Assembly (NCBI GenBank): GCA_937952305.1
Contig: CALFZO010000165.1
Span: forward strand, 1-59,101
DNA: 59,101 nt
From: an uncultured Anaerolineales bacterium
GTDB taxonomy: Bacteria > Chloroflexota > Anaerolineae > Anaerolineales > UBA6663
Reading direction: 5' to 3'
The notes below the pieces were generated by a model. It was not told the origin of the DNA, did no database searches, and saw nothing but the letters and a program-made list of their open reading frames with translations. Shown here one piece after another: positions 42,406 to 53,216 of this stretch. Every line of letters starts with the position of its first letter. Within the stretch, counting starts at the first letter, position 1. Both the position numbers and the translations under genes were made by a program.

Positions 42406-42893
42406 TCAGGCGGCCGCGAACTGGCCGACCTCGCACTCGCCCAGCGCGCGGCGCAGATCGGCCGAAGCCAGGAGCACGGTGACGCCGCGCTCGCCCGAGC
42501 CGATTGAGATTTCGCCCGGCGCCAGGACGCTCTCGTCCACCAGCACGCGCACCGGCTGCGGCAGGCCGAAGGGTGCCACCGCCCCGATCTCGTAGCCGGT
42601 CACGGACAGGACCTCCTCCGGGGCAGCCAGCGTCAGGCGGGATTGGCCCAGGTAGCGGCGCAGCTTGGGCCAGGCCACCTGGGCCGGCCCGGCGACGAGC
42701 ACCATCACATACGGCCGGGCCTCCGCGCCGCCGCCCAGCCGGAACAACAGGCTGCGCACCACCTGATCCGGCGTCTGCCCGCGCTCGCGGGCCGCCTGTT
42801 CCAAGGACTCCACCGGGCCGGGGTGGCGGAAGACCCGGTGCGGGATGCCCAGCGCCGACAGGGCCAGGGCCACGGGCGGGAGAGCGGCCGCCA

Positions 42894-42894
<1 letters not shown>
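42406..42894 (-). CDS. YbaK/ProX-family aminoacyl-tRNA deacylase
   Basis: A 162-residue protein of the YbaK/EbsC fold. Landmarks are YRVFRHP-like HRVFRHPGPV near the start, QVVRSLLFRLGG, the VAPFGLPQPVRVLVDESVL motif and GEISIGSGERGVTVLLASAD at the end. Family members remove wrongly attached amino acids from tRNA (Cys-tRNA-Pro and others). Its ATG overlaps the TAA stop of the pullulanase gene (TAATG), so translation is coupled; the link looks like simple genome compaction. Confidence 0.88.
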
Positions 42895-45536
<2,642 letters not shown>

Positions 45537-45626
45537 CGGACCTCACCAGAGAGACTTAGCAGATAACAGGAGCATACCGAGGGGTCGCGCCGTCATGGGA
45601 ACCGCGTCGATTGTACCGCAGAACGA

Positions 45627-45716
45627 ACCTGGCCCGCCGGTCTAGACCAGCGGGCCAGGTCGTTGCGTTACGGGGCGCAACGCTCGGCGGCCGATGACAG
45701 GCCCAGAGAACCTGTC
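45627..45716. repeat. Three tandem hairpins after the ExeM gene
   Basis: Hairpin 1 (45627-45660) pairs ACCTGGCCCGC with GCGGGCCAGGT around GGTCTAGACC, 34 nt with one mismatch. Hairpin 2 (45661-45682) is CGTTGCG-8 nt-CGCAACG. Hairpin 3 (about 45695-45717) is TGACAGG-9 nt-CCTGTCA. They lie between the ExeM stop and the pullulanase start. None has a T-tract, so they are more likely mRNA 3'-end protectors or a factor-dependent terminator than an intrinsic one. Confidence 0.6.
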
Positions 45717-45740
45717 ACCGGCTGAGCTGAGCGCGCCGCG

Positions 45741-48700
45741 CTAGGGGATGTTGAAGCGCGTGTCCCCTTGCGTCGGGTTGAAGTCCGTGGTGGTGTCGGT
45801 GCCGGCGCCGCCGTCGAAGCGGTCGGCCAGCGCGCCGCCGGTGAGGGTGTCGTTGCCGCCCTCGCCGTAGAGCTTGTCGACGTCGCTCAGGCCCATGCCC
45901 GGCGGCAGGTTCTTGGGCCCGCCCACCAGCGTGTCGTTGCCGGCGCCGCCGTAGAGCGTGTCATCGCCGGCGCTGCCGTCGAGCCGGTCATCACCGCCGC
46001 CGCCGTTGAGGATATCGGCCTGGACGCCGCCGTTGAGCGTGTCCGCGCCGCCCTCGCCGTTGAGGGTGTCGTTGCCGGTCATGCCCAGCAGGTTGTCAGC
46101 CCCGGCCCCGCCGTTGATGACGTCGTCGCCGTCGCCGCCGCAGACCACGTCCGCGCCGTCACCGGCGTTGATGGTGTCCGCGAACGGGCTGCCGAAGATC
46201 ACATCGCGGCCGCCCGTCCCGTTGAGCACCAGAGCGTAGGGCTGGCCGTTCTGCGGCCCGCCGCGCACGAGGCCCATCCAGTCCACATAGATCGTGGCCT
46301 GGTCGAAGCCGCACAGCGGGCGCACTTCCCAGATGTCGCTGGCCGGCGTCGGGTCGATGTTGCCGGCCTCGTCGATGGCGCGCACCTCGAACATGTGGAA
46401 GCCCGGCAGCAGCGGGAGCGGGTTGCCGAACTCGTCCACATAGTTGACCGAGGTGTCGTACGGGCTGGTGCAGGGCGCCCAGGCGCCGGCGTCGATGCGG
46501 CACTCGAAGGTCAGGTTCTCGGGCGCCGTCAGGTTGTCGGTGCCCGTGAACTCGAAGGCCACATTGTAGGCGCTGATGGCGGGCGCGCCGCTGGTGATGA
46601 TCGTGTCCGGATCGACATCGTCGACCAGGGCCAGGCCCACCACCACCGGATCGTGGTCGGAGGCGCGGTAGCCGTTGGGCTCGTACAGCGCTTCCTGCTC
46701 AACCGGCTTGAAGCTGGTGTCGTAGTCCACCACGTCGGACTCGTCCGCGTCGATGTGCCAGTCGGCGGCGCCGGTCACCTGCGCCGTCATGCTGGCGCTG
46801 GCCAGGGCATGGTCCAGGTAGCCGTTCTGGCCGTCGAACACATACGAGTAGGCGTACAGGCCCTGATACTTGAAGATCAGGTTGGTGTAGTCGTCGGCGG
46901 TCGCGGCCGTGTCGTCGGGGCCGGCCTTGATGGCGTCGATCGGGTCTTCCTGGGCGTAGGAGTTCAGGTCGCCCATGATGATGAAGTCCGAATCGCCGCT
47001 GCCGGTCGGGTCGGTCGCCAGCCAGTCCACCAGGGCCTGGGCGGCGTTCCGGCGCGTGAGGTTGCAGTTGCCCTGGCCGTCGCCGGCGTCCGCGTCGCCA
47101 GCGCAGGCCGAGCCCTTGGATTTGAGGTGGTTGACGACGACGGTGAAGCGCAGGCCGGTGCTGACCTCTTCAAAGGTCTGCGCCAGCGCCGGGCGGTTGA
47201 GGGTGTCCACGAAGCGCGGGTCGTCGGTGCTGTCCAGGACCTGGAAGCTGCCGACCGGCGTCACCGCCGCGGGCTTGTAGATCAGGCCGACGCGGATGGC
47301 GTCGCCGCCGATCACGCCGGTGTTGATGTAGGCGTAGGTCCCGGCGCCCAGGCGGTCGTTCAGGCCGGCCACGATGTCGGCCAGCGGCTCAACGCCGGGG
47401 GTGTTCTCGATCTCGTTCAAGCCGACGACGTCGCCGTTCAGGCCTTCCAGCGCGGACAGGAGCTTGTCGCGCTGGCGCGTGAACTCGAGCGGCTGGTCGG
47501 CATCGGCGCCGCGGCAGTCCAGGTTCGCGTTGCCGCCGCACGGGCCGGGGCCGGTGTCGCTGGTGGTCGTGTCCAGCGTCAGGAAGTAGTTGAGCGTGTT
47601 CATCGCGGCCACGCGCAGCCGGCCGCCCACGGGCTCAGGCGCAGCCGGGCGGGCGTTGACGGCCGTGTAGTCGGCCGGGCCGGTGGGCACGAGGCGATAC
47701 AGGTTGAAGTCGTAACCCAGCACGCCTACGGCGTTCTGGACCAGATCGCCGCCGCGGAAGAGGTTGGTCAGCGAGAACGGGGCGCCGTTGGGGTGGCGCA
47801 GGACGGCCGGGTTCTGGGCGCTGTTGAAGTCGTCCAGGGTGATGCGGCGCAGGCTGTTGGCCAGGGCCCGGGCCTGGGCCGGGGCGCCGGGTTCGTCGAT
47901 GGCGGTGCCCGTGAAGGCGCGCGTCTCGCCGTCGAGCGGCAGCGCCAGCACGATCTCGCCGAAGCGGTCGTAGTTGAAGTACTCGGAGATCACCAGGGGC
48001 TGCGGGAAGCGCACCAGCATGCCCTCGAAGCGCTCCAGGTAAGTGGCATCCGCGAACGGCATCACCACGTCCACCGGCGCCAGGCTGTCCGTGCCGCAGG
48101 GCACGATGCTGGCCGCCGGCACTGCGGCCGTGTTGCTGTTGGAGCCGTTCAGCGTGGTCTGGGTGAAGCGCTCGCGGGCGTAGCCGGTGACGCGCACCAC
48201 CTGACCGACGCTGACCGTATTGGCGCTGCCGGTGAAGACGAAGATACCGTCCGAGGTGGCCGTATCGCCGTCGCCGGTCAGGTCCTGCAGATAGAAGCCG
48301 GAGGCCGCGGCGCTGCCCTCGAAGTCACCGACCACCACGCCCTGCGTGGTCACATTGCCGGTGATGGCCGCGTTCGGGCCGCTGCCCTGGATGCTGTAGA
48401 TCGGGGTGAAGGGCTGCTCGCAGACGGGAAGGTCATTGTCCGCGATCGTGACCGTGGCTTCCACGGTCGCGCCCAGGTCGTACTCGGCGGCATCGACCAG
48501 CGTCAAGATCACCGTCTCGGCAATCTCGACTTCGGCGTCGTCGACGGGCGTGACAGTGATGACGACGCTGCTCTGGCCGGCGTCGATCACGGCGCTGCCG
48601 CTCAAGGCCGGCGTGTAGTCGCCGCTCGCGGCCGTCCCGCCCAGCGTGTAGCTGACAGTGAGGGCCGCGGTCGTGTCACCGGTGCGCGCAATCGTGAAGC

Positions 48701-49514
48701 TGCCGGCGTCCGGGCCAGTTTCCGAAGCATCGGCGTCACCGGCCGTGATCGTGACCACGGGCGTGGTCACCACAGCACCCTGCGGCGTGACGCTGAAGTC
48801 ATCCACCGACAGGCCATCATCGCTGCTCGAGATGTCAAAGTCAGTCCAGCGGATCCAGACGGTCGCACCATTCGCGATGGACAAGCCGCTGATGCTGGCG
48901 CTCACGGCCGCACGATTCGCCGCCGCATTACCATCCTGAGCGCCCAGAGTGGTGTTGATGTTCGGGCTGTTGAAGTCAAGACCGTTGACATCCACCCAGG
49001 TGCCGGTCGTCAAACTCGTAGCATCCGTGCTGTACTGGAAATCGAGGCGGTCCGCGGCGTTGCGATTGAGCACACCCGCACGCCATTGCTCCCCAGTGTA
49101 GCTAATGTCGAGCGCTGCAATCACCCCGCCCGTATCATTGCTGAAGCTGGCGCCAACAATCGGCACTAGGGTCCCGCTACGCAGGCTTCCAAAGGCGCGC
49201 TCGGTATTGCCCGAAGCGCCAAACGAGTACACATCGCCAGCGGTGTTTGAGCCCGTGCCGGCGGCATAGGCATCGTTATTCATCGATGACGAACCAGACT
49301 CGCTCAGGTACCAACCAGTCGGCAGCGCCGTGTTAGTCGTGCCAGTCGTTGCCAGGGTGTTGAAATCCTGAGACGCAGACACGCCGAGCGAAGTTAGGCT
49401 GATTGACCCTGTGCCAGCCGCGCTCGCCCTCTGCGGCGCGACGACCGCCAACGCGCTGAGGATCAGCACGGCGGCGGCCAACAAGTTAGGAATCGGTAAG
49501 CGAAGCGGTTTCAT
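45741..49514 (-). CDS. ExeM/NucH-family extracellular endonuclease with Calx-beta and RTX repeats
   Basis: A 1257-residue secreted protein. Signal peptide: LLAAAVLILSALAVVAPQRASA. Domains in order: an N-terminal beta region, a Calx-beta domain (GSFTIARTGDTTAALTVSYT), an OB-fold domain (GFYLQDLTGDGDTATSDGIF), the endonuclease/exonuclease/phosphatase domain (LRVAAMNTLNYF, GLNEIENTP, VVNHLKSKG, IIMGDLNSYAQEDP, SDHDPVVVG), an Ig-like domain (FECRIDAGAWAPC) and hemolysin-type calcium-binding nonapeptides (GGDGDDVINGGAGADNL and following). Expected role: DNA degradation outside the cell for nutrition or biofilm matrix turnover. I chose ATG 49514 because AAGGAG precedes it and the signal peptide begins there. 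Confidence 0.92.
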   Translation of the reverse strand: MKPLRLPIPNLLAAAVLILSALAVVAPQRASAAGTGSISLTSLGVSASQDFNTLATTGTTNTALPTGWYLSESGSSSMNNDAYAAGTGSNTAGDVYSFGASGNTERAFGSLRSGTLVPIVGASFSNDTGGVIAALDISYTGEQWRAGVLNRNAADRLDFQYSTDATSLTTGTWVDVNGLDFNSPNINTTLGAQDGNAAANRAAVSASISGLSIANGATVWIRWTDFDISSSDDGLSVDDFSVTPQGAVVTTPVVTITAGDADASETGPDAGSFTIARTGDTTAALTVSYTLGGTAASGDYTPALSGSAVIDAGQSSVVITVTPVDDAEVEIAETVILTLVDAAEYDLGATVEATVTIADNDLPVCEQPFTPIYSIQGSGPNAAITGNVTTQGVVVGDFEGSAAASGFYLQDLTGDGDTATSDGIFVFTGSANTVSVGQVVRVTGYARERFTQTTLNGSNSNTAAVPAASIVPCGTDSLAPVDVVMPFADATYLERFEGMLVRFPQPLVISEYFNYDRFGEIVLALPLDGETRAFTGTAIDEPGAPAQARALANSLRRITLDDFNSAQNPAVLRHPNGAPFSLTNLFRGGDLVQNAVGVLGYDFNLYRLVPTGPADYTAVNARPAAPEPVGGRLRVAAMNTLNYFLTLDTTTSDTGPGPCGGNANLDCRGADADQPLEFTRQRDKLLSALEGLNGDVVGLNEIENTPGVEPLADIVAGLNDRLGAGTYAYINTGVIGGDAIRVGLIYKPAAVTPVGSFQVLDSTDDPRFVDTLNRPALAQTFEEVSTGLRFTVVVNHLKSKGSACAGDADAGDGQGNCNLTRRNAAQALVDWLATDPTGSGDSDFIIMGDLNSYAQEDPIDAIKAGPDDTAATADDYTNLIFKYQGLYAYSYVFDGQNGYLDHALASASMTAQVTGAADWHIDADESDVVDYDTSFKPVEQEALYEPNGYRASDHDPVVVGLALVDDVDPDTIITSGAPAISAYNVAFEFTGTDNLTAPENLTFECRIDAGAWAPCTSPYDTSVNYVDEFGNPLPLLPGFHMFEVRAIDEAGNIDPTPASDIWEVRPLCGFDQATIYVDWMGLVRGGPQNGQPYALVLNGTGGRDVIFGSPFADTINAGDGADVVCGGDGDDVINGGAGADNLLGMTGNDTLNGEGGADTLNGGVQADILNGGGGDDRLDGSAGDDTLYGGAGNDTLVGGPKNLPPGMGLSDVDKLYGEGGNDTLTGGALADRFDGGAGTDTTTDFNPTQGDTRFNIP

Positions 49515-49679
49515 AGAGTCTCCTTGGGTGGCGGCCAAACAATCCAGGTGGCACACAGACCCCCAACTGGATTGCGTTTTCCTGGGACTATGCAATTGTG
49601 AGTGGTGCTGAAACAACTGCCTGGGGGACTAGCGCCAGTAGACAACATAGCGGCGCCACTGTCAGGCGAACTTAAGATT

Positions 49680-49699
49680 ACGTCAAGACTTCTTGACGT
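49680..49699. promoter_or_regulatory. Inverted repeat in the ExeM/phosphodiesterase intergenic region
   Basis: ACGTCAAGA-CT-TCTTGACGT has 9-bp perfect arms around a 2-nt centre. It lies 46 bp before the ATG at 49746 and 166 bp upstream of the ExeM ATG. Each arm contains TTGACG or its complement, so it could overlap -35 boxes in both directions and act as a shared operator. Confidence 0.5.
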
Positions 49700-49712
49700 C
49701 TCAATAGTACCA
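49699..49712 (-). promoter_or_regulatory. Upstream element shared by the two RTX genes, copy 1 (ExeM)
   Basis: On the minus strand GGTACTATTGAGAC is identical to a sequence upstream of the second RTX gene. It contains TACTAT, a possible -10 hexamer. In both places GCTAG and GGCC lie shortly upstream. The distance to the ExeM ATG is about 185 nt. Confidence 0.45.
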
Positions 49713-49745
49713 TTGGCCTATGCTAGCCCGCTCCCTGGAGGAACC

Positions 49746-50549
49746 ATGCCCCTGACCTTGCTGATTATGATCGATGGTCTGCGCCCGGACGCCGTGGCGG
49801 CGGAGGCCGTCCCCAATCAGGCGGCCGCCTGCCCCAGCCTGATGGCCCTGCGCCAGCGCGGCGTCTGGGCCGCGGCCGCCCGCAGCGTCATGCCGTCGAT
49901 TACGCTGCCGTGCCACCTGTCTATCTTCCACAGCGTCCCGCCCGGCCGCCACGGTGTCACCACCAACGTCTGGCAGCCCATGGCGCGGCCGCTGCCGGGC
50001 CTGGTGGAACACGCCCACAACCTCGGCCGCCGCTGCGGCTTCTTCTTCAACTGGGAGCCCTTGCGCGACCTCAGCCGGCCGGAGACGCTGGCCGTCGCCT
50101 ACTGCCGCGGCAACTCGTACGACCTCGCCGGCGACGCCCGCAACTTGCCCGTGTTCATCGACCTGCTGACGGCCGAGCCGCTGGATTTCGCCTTCGTCTA
50201 TTTCGGCAACGTGGACAGCGCCGGGCACTTCTTCGGCTGGCTCTCGCCCGAGTACCTGCGCCAGGCCGAGATCGCCGATGCCCTGGTGGGCCGGTTGTTG
50301 GCCGCGCTGCCGGCCGATACGAACGTCATCGTCATGAGCGACCACGGCGGCCATGACCGCAACCACGGCACCGACCAGGCCGAGGACATGGGCATCGTCT
50401 GGCTGGCGGCCGGGCCGCAGATCAAACCGGGCCTGACCCTCACCCAGCCGCTCACGCTTCTGGACACCGCGCCGACGCTGGCGCGCCTGCTCGGGCTGGC
50501 GCCTCACCCGGAGTGGGAGGGCCGCTGCGTAGACGAGGCCTTCGCCTGA
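49746..50549 (+). CDS. Alkaline phosphatase-superfamily phosphodiesterase/pyrophosphatase
   Basis: A 267-residue protein of the alkaline phosphatase superfamily (nucleotide pyrophosphatase/phosphodiesterase branch). LLIMIDGLRPDAV supplies the first metal-binding Asp, and PSITLPCHLSIF the nucleophile Thr. NVDSAGHFFGW and VIVMSDHGGHDRNHG hold the remaining Asp and His metal ligands. No signal peptide, so it acts in the cytoplasm; the substrate is unknown. I chose ATG 49746 because CTGGAGGAACC precedes it and the first motif starts there. It ends close to a perfect bidirectional terminator. Confidence 0.9.
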   Translation: MPLTLLIMIDGLRPDAVAAEAVPNQAAACPSLMALRQRGVWAAAARSVMPSITLPCHLSIFHSVPPGRHGVTTNVWQPMARPLPGLVEHAHNLGRRCGFFFNWEPLRDLSRPETLAVAYCRGNSYDLAGDARNLPVFIDLLTAEPLDFAFVYFGNVDSAGHFFGWLSPEYLRQAEIADALVGRLLAALPADTNVIVMSDHGGHDRNHGTDQAEDMGIVWLAAGPQIKPGLTLTQPLTLLDTAPTLARLLGLAPHPEWEGRCVDEAFA

Positions 50550-50570
50550 GCGGCCGCCGCCCCGCCCACA

Positions 50571-50604
50571 CCAAAGCGGACCTCCGGCCGGAGGTCCGCT
50601 TTGG
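50571..50604. terminator. Perfect 34-bp palindromic bidirectional terminator
   Basis: CCAAAGCGGACCTCCGG and its exact complement meet without a loop to make a 34-bp perfect palindrome, flanked by CCAAAG/CTTTGG ends. It lies between the convergent phosphodiesterase-like gene (ends 50549) and the RTX gene (ends 50644) and would end both transcripts. Confidence 0.75.
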
Positions 50605-50643
50605 CCGACTCAAACTGGAGCGTCTCCGTCAGGAGCTGGGCGG

Positions 50644-51579
50644 CTAGCTGCCGTCGGTGGTATCGAACTGCGCCGGGTTGAGATCCGTGTTGGTGTCCGC
50701 GCCCGGGCCGCCGCTGAAGAAGTCCGCGCCGATGCCGCCCGTCAGCCGGTCGCTGCCGCCCTGGCCGTGCAGGCTGTCGTCGTCGCTGGCCCCCTCCGGC
50801 AGGACGCGCGGTCCGCCGATCAAGGTATCGTTGTCGCCGCCGCCGTTGAGGCTGTCGTTGCCCAGGAACCCGTTCAACGTGTCAGCGCCGGCGTCGCCGT
50901 TCAGCGTATCGAAGCCGGTGCCGCCGTTGAGGTTGTCATTGCCGCCCGCCCCGTTGACGGTGTCGGCCCCATCCATGCCATAGACGGTGTCGGCGCCGGC
51001 CCCGGCATTGACGACGTCATCGCCGGCCAGCGCACAGACGATGTCCGCGCCGCCAGCGGCCTCGATCGTGTCATTGAAGGGTGATCCGACGATGATGTCG
51101 GCGCCGCCTGTGCCCGCCAGCAGGCCCAGGTACGGCGAACCGTTGTTTGGCCCGCCCCGGATAAAGCCCATCCAGTCAACGTAGATCGTGGCGGTATCGA
51201 AACCGCACAGCGGGCGCACTTCCCAGGTGAAGGCCGCCGGCGTTGGGTCGGCGTTGAGGGCCGCATCGACGGCGCGCAGCTGGAAGAGATGATCTCCGGG
51301 CAGCAGGTCCATGACCTCATAGGGACTGGCACAGGCCGCGAACGGCTCACCGTCCAGGCTGCACTCGAAGGTGAGCTGCTCGGGCGGCGTCACGTTGTCG
51401 CTGCCCGTGAAGACAAACTGGGCGCTGTAGGTCTGCGGATTGGGCGGGGTTTCGGTGATGACGGTGTCGGGCGGCGTGACATCGGCCTGCGCCCGGACGT
51501 GGGTTGGCGCGGCCGCCATGCCTAACAGCAACACGGCGATCGCTAGAAGCCGAACTGAAGCCAAGCTATGCGCGCGCAT
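50644..51579 (-). CDS. Secreted RTX-repeat protein with Ig-like domain
   Basis: A 311-residue secreted protein. Signal peptide: LLAIAVLLLGMAAAPTHVRA. Then one Ig-like domain (FVFTGSDNVTPPEQLTFEC), the WEVRPLCGFDTATIYVDWMG segment, and hemolysin-type calcium-binding nonapeptides (GGADIVCALAGDDVVNAGAG and following). These are clearly homologous, segment by segment, to the C-terminal third of the ExeM protein 1.2 kb away, including the same RPLCGFD and YVDWMG wording. It has no catalytic domain. A GGAGGCAGT ribosome site sets the start. Likely role: a surface or matrix calcium-binding protein, or an accessory of the nuclease. Confidence 0.88.
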   Translation of the reverse strand: MRAHSLASVRLLAIAVLLLGMAAAPTHVRAQADVTPPDTVITETPPNPQTYSAQFVFTGSDNVTPPEQLTFECSLDGEPFAACASPYEVMDLLPGDHLFQLRAVDAALNADPTPAAFTWEVRPLCGFDTATIYVDWMGFIRGGPNNGSPYLGLLAGTGGADIIVGSPFNDTIEAAGGADIVCALAGDDVVNAGAGADTVYGMDGADTVNGAGGNDNLNGGTGFDTLNGDAGADTLNGFLGNDSLNGGGDNDTLIGGPRVLPEGASDDDSLHGQGGSDRLTGGIGADFFSGGPGADTNTDLNPAQFDTTDGS

Positions 51580-51707
51580 ACTGCCTCCTGTCTGGGCTGA
51601 TCTATGCAGTTGGACTGGATTGCGGAAGTGCTCGGAAGACGCCCGCCGGCGGAACCGAAGTCCTGGCAGACCCCGCCGGCATGGTCACTCTAGGTCAATC
51701 CCCCATC

Positions 51708-51721
51708 GGTCTCAATAGTAC
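51708..51721 (-). promoter_or_regulatory. Upstream element shared by the two RTX genes, copy 2
   Basis: GGTACTATTGAGAC on the minus strand, identical to the element upstream of the ExeM gene. Here TACTAT is preceded by CTGACC at a 17-bp spacing, so it looks like a real promoter. It lies about 130 nt before the RTX gene ATG, just downstream of the PhnD-type gene stop. Confidence 0.5.
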
Positions 51722-51728
51722 CCGCGGC

Positions 51729-52544
51729 CTAGCGCAGGGTCAGGCAGCCGGCGCGCTCACAGTCGGCCAGCATCGCGCGGATGTCGTCGTAGTCGGCATC
51801 CGTCACCGCCGCCAGCCGGTCCACAAAGCCGAAGCCCAGCTGCTCACGCGCGCCCGGCTCGTCCGCCAGCGCCAACAAGGCGGCCCGCAGATCCGCGCGC
51901 AGCGCCGCCGGCAGGCGTCCGGCGGCCACAATGGGCTGGATCGTGGACGGGCCCAGCGCGTCGATCAGCTTGATCTGGCGGCCCAGCTCGGCCTGATCGC
52001 GCAGCTCGATCGCCAGGACCTGGCAGTCGATGGCGGCTGCGTCCACTTCGCCGGCCGCCACCATCCGCAGGGCGCGTTGATGAAAGCCGGCCTCCACGAC
52101 GCGCCCGAAGAAGCCGCGCGTTTCGCCGCGCCGCACCAGGGCCGCGCGGGTGACGTTGTAGCCCGAGTGCGAATCCGGGTCGTTGTAGGCCCAGCTGCGG
52201 CCGCGCAGCGCGTCGAACGAGCGCCACGGCCGGTCGGCCCGAACGACGACGTCCGAGTAATAGACCGGGCGGCCGAGATAGCTGGGGCGCTGCTCTGCCC
52301 ACGGCAGAGCCTGCAGAACCGGCGCGGCCACGGGCTCGAGCAGGCCCGGCGCGGCGCGCACCAGCTGCACGTAGGGCAGCCCTCACACAAAACCGGCGTC
52401 GGCGTCGCCCCGCTGGAACTCGTCGAAGGACTTCCCGACGACCAGCTCCGTAGTCAGGCCGAGCCGCGCGCCGACCCGGGCGACGATGAACTGGTACACC
52501 GGGAACATGTTCGGGGCCAGGAACGAGGCGAAGCGCAGCTTCAT
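51729..52544 (-). CDS. PhnD-type phosphate/phosphonate-like ABC binding protein with in-frame TGA
   Basis: The frame from ATG 52544 to 51729 has 271 codons, with a TGA at codon 54 (52383-52385). Before it lies MKLRFASFLAPNMFPVYQFI; after it GLPYVQLVRA, then WAYNDPDSHSGYNVTRAALV, RMVAAGEVDAAAIDCQVLAI and DALGPSTIQPIVAAGRLP, all typical of the PhnD-type binding-protein family. As I recall the family, the interrupted site is a Cys (FxCGLPYV); TGC to TGA is one base. There is no signal peptide, which is common in this subgroup. The rest of the frame is undamaged. It may be a fresh nonsense mutation, a sequence error, or a UGA read as selenocysteine. An AGAGG site precedes the ATG. Confidence 0.75.
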
Positions 52545-52637
52545 ACAACCGACCTCTCCGAGCGCGGAGGCGCCCTGGACGCCATCTTAGCCGAGTTTGC
52601 AACTTTGCGATCCGGCCGCCTGTATTAAACTTCAGGC

Positions 52638-53216
52638 ATGGCTGACGCAGGCACGCTCGCCGCTGGAGGCGACCCCGACGACGACCGTGGGCTGCTGGAG
52701 CGCGCCCGCAGCGGCGACGGCGACGCATTTGGCGAGATCGTCCGGCGCCACCAGTCTGCCGTCTTCAACGTCTGTTACCGGCTGCTGGGCGACCCGGCCG
52801 ACGCCGAGGACGCGGCGCAGGAGGCCTTCCTGCGCGCGCACAGCCGGCTGGGGTTGTTTGATCTGGAGCGGCCGTTCGGGCCGTGGATGCGGCGCCTGGC
52901 CGCCAACCTGTGTCTGAACCGGCTCAAGGCCCGGACGCCGGCCGGCCGGCCGCTGGACGACGAGCTGGATGAGGCCCCGGCCACGCCCGCCCTGAACCCG
53001 GAGACAGCGCGAGAACACGTGGAGCGGTCGGAAGCGGTGCGCGCCGCCATCCGCCAGCTGCCGCCCCACTACCGGGCCGTGATCGAACTGCGCCACTTCC
53101 AGGACTTGGCTTACGAGGAGATCGCCGCCACGTTGAACCTGCCGCTCAGCGATGTCAAAAGCCACCTCTTCCGGGCGCGGCGCCTGCTGGCCGCCTGGCT
53201 GAACCGCGATGTCTGA
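52638..53216 (+). CDS. ECF-type RNA polymerase sigma factor
   Basis: A 192-residue sigma factor. Region 2 reads FGEIVRRHQSAVFNVCYRLLG followed by DPADAEDAAQEAFLRAHSRL and FGPWMRRLAANLCLN. Region 4 reads LPPHYRAVIELRHFQDLAYE and NLPLSDVKSHLFRARRLL. A short -10-like TATTAA lies 10 nt before the ATG, and no Shine-Dalgarno is visible, so the mRNA may be near-leaderless. Its stop overlaps the start of the anti-sigma gene by 8 nt. The two related membrane protein genes downstream may be its targets. Confidence 0.93.
   Translation: MADAGTLAAGGDPDDDRGLLERARSGDGDAFGEIVRRHQSAVFNVCYRLLGDPADAEDAAQEAFLRAHSRLGLFDLERPFGPWMRRLAANLCLNRLKARTPAGRPLDDELDEAPATPALNPETAREHVERSEAVRAAIRQLPPHYRAVIELRHFQDLAYEEIAATLNLPLSDVKSHLFRARRLLAAWLNRDV

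Noticed and set aside
45768..49169. Very long plus-strand reading frame opposite the ExeM nuclease gene
   Set aside because: It is the antisense shadow of a GC-rich gene with RTX repeats; the product is low-complexity (Val/Ala/Arg-rich) with no recognisable domain, while the minus strand has a signal peptide and clear motifs.
52383..52440. Firm claim of a selenoprotein for the PhnD-type gene
   Set aside because: The only hairpin near the TGA has a loop starting about 9 nt downstream, closer than known bacterial SECIS loops, and no Sec genes are visible. It is kept as a possibility only.
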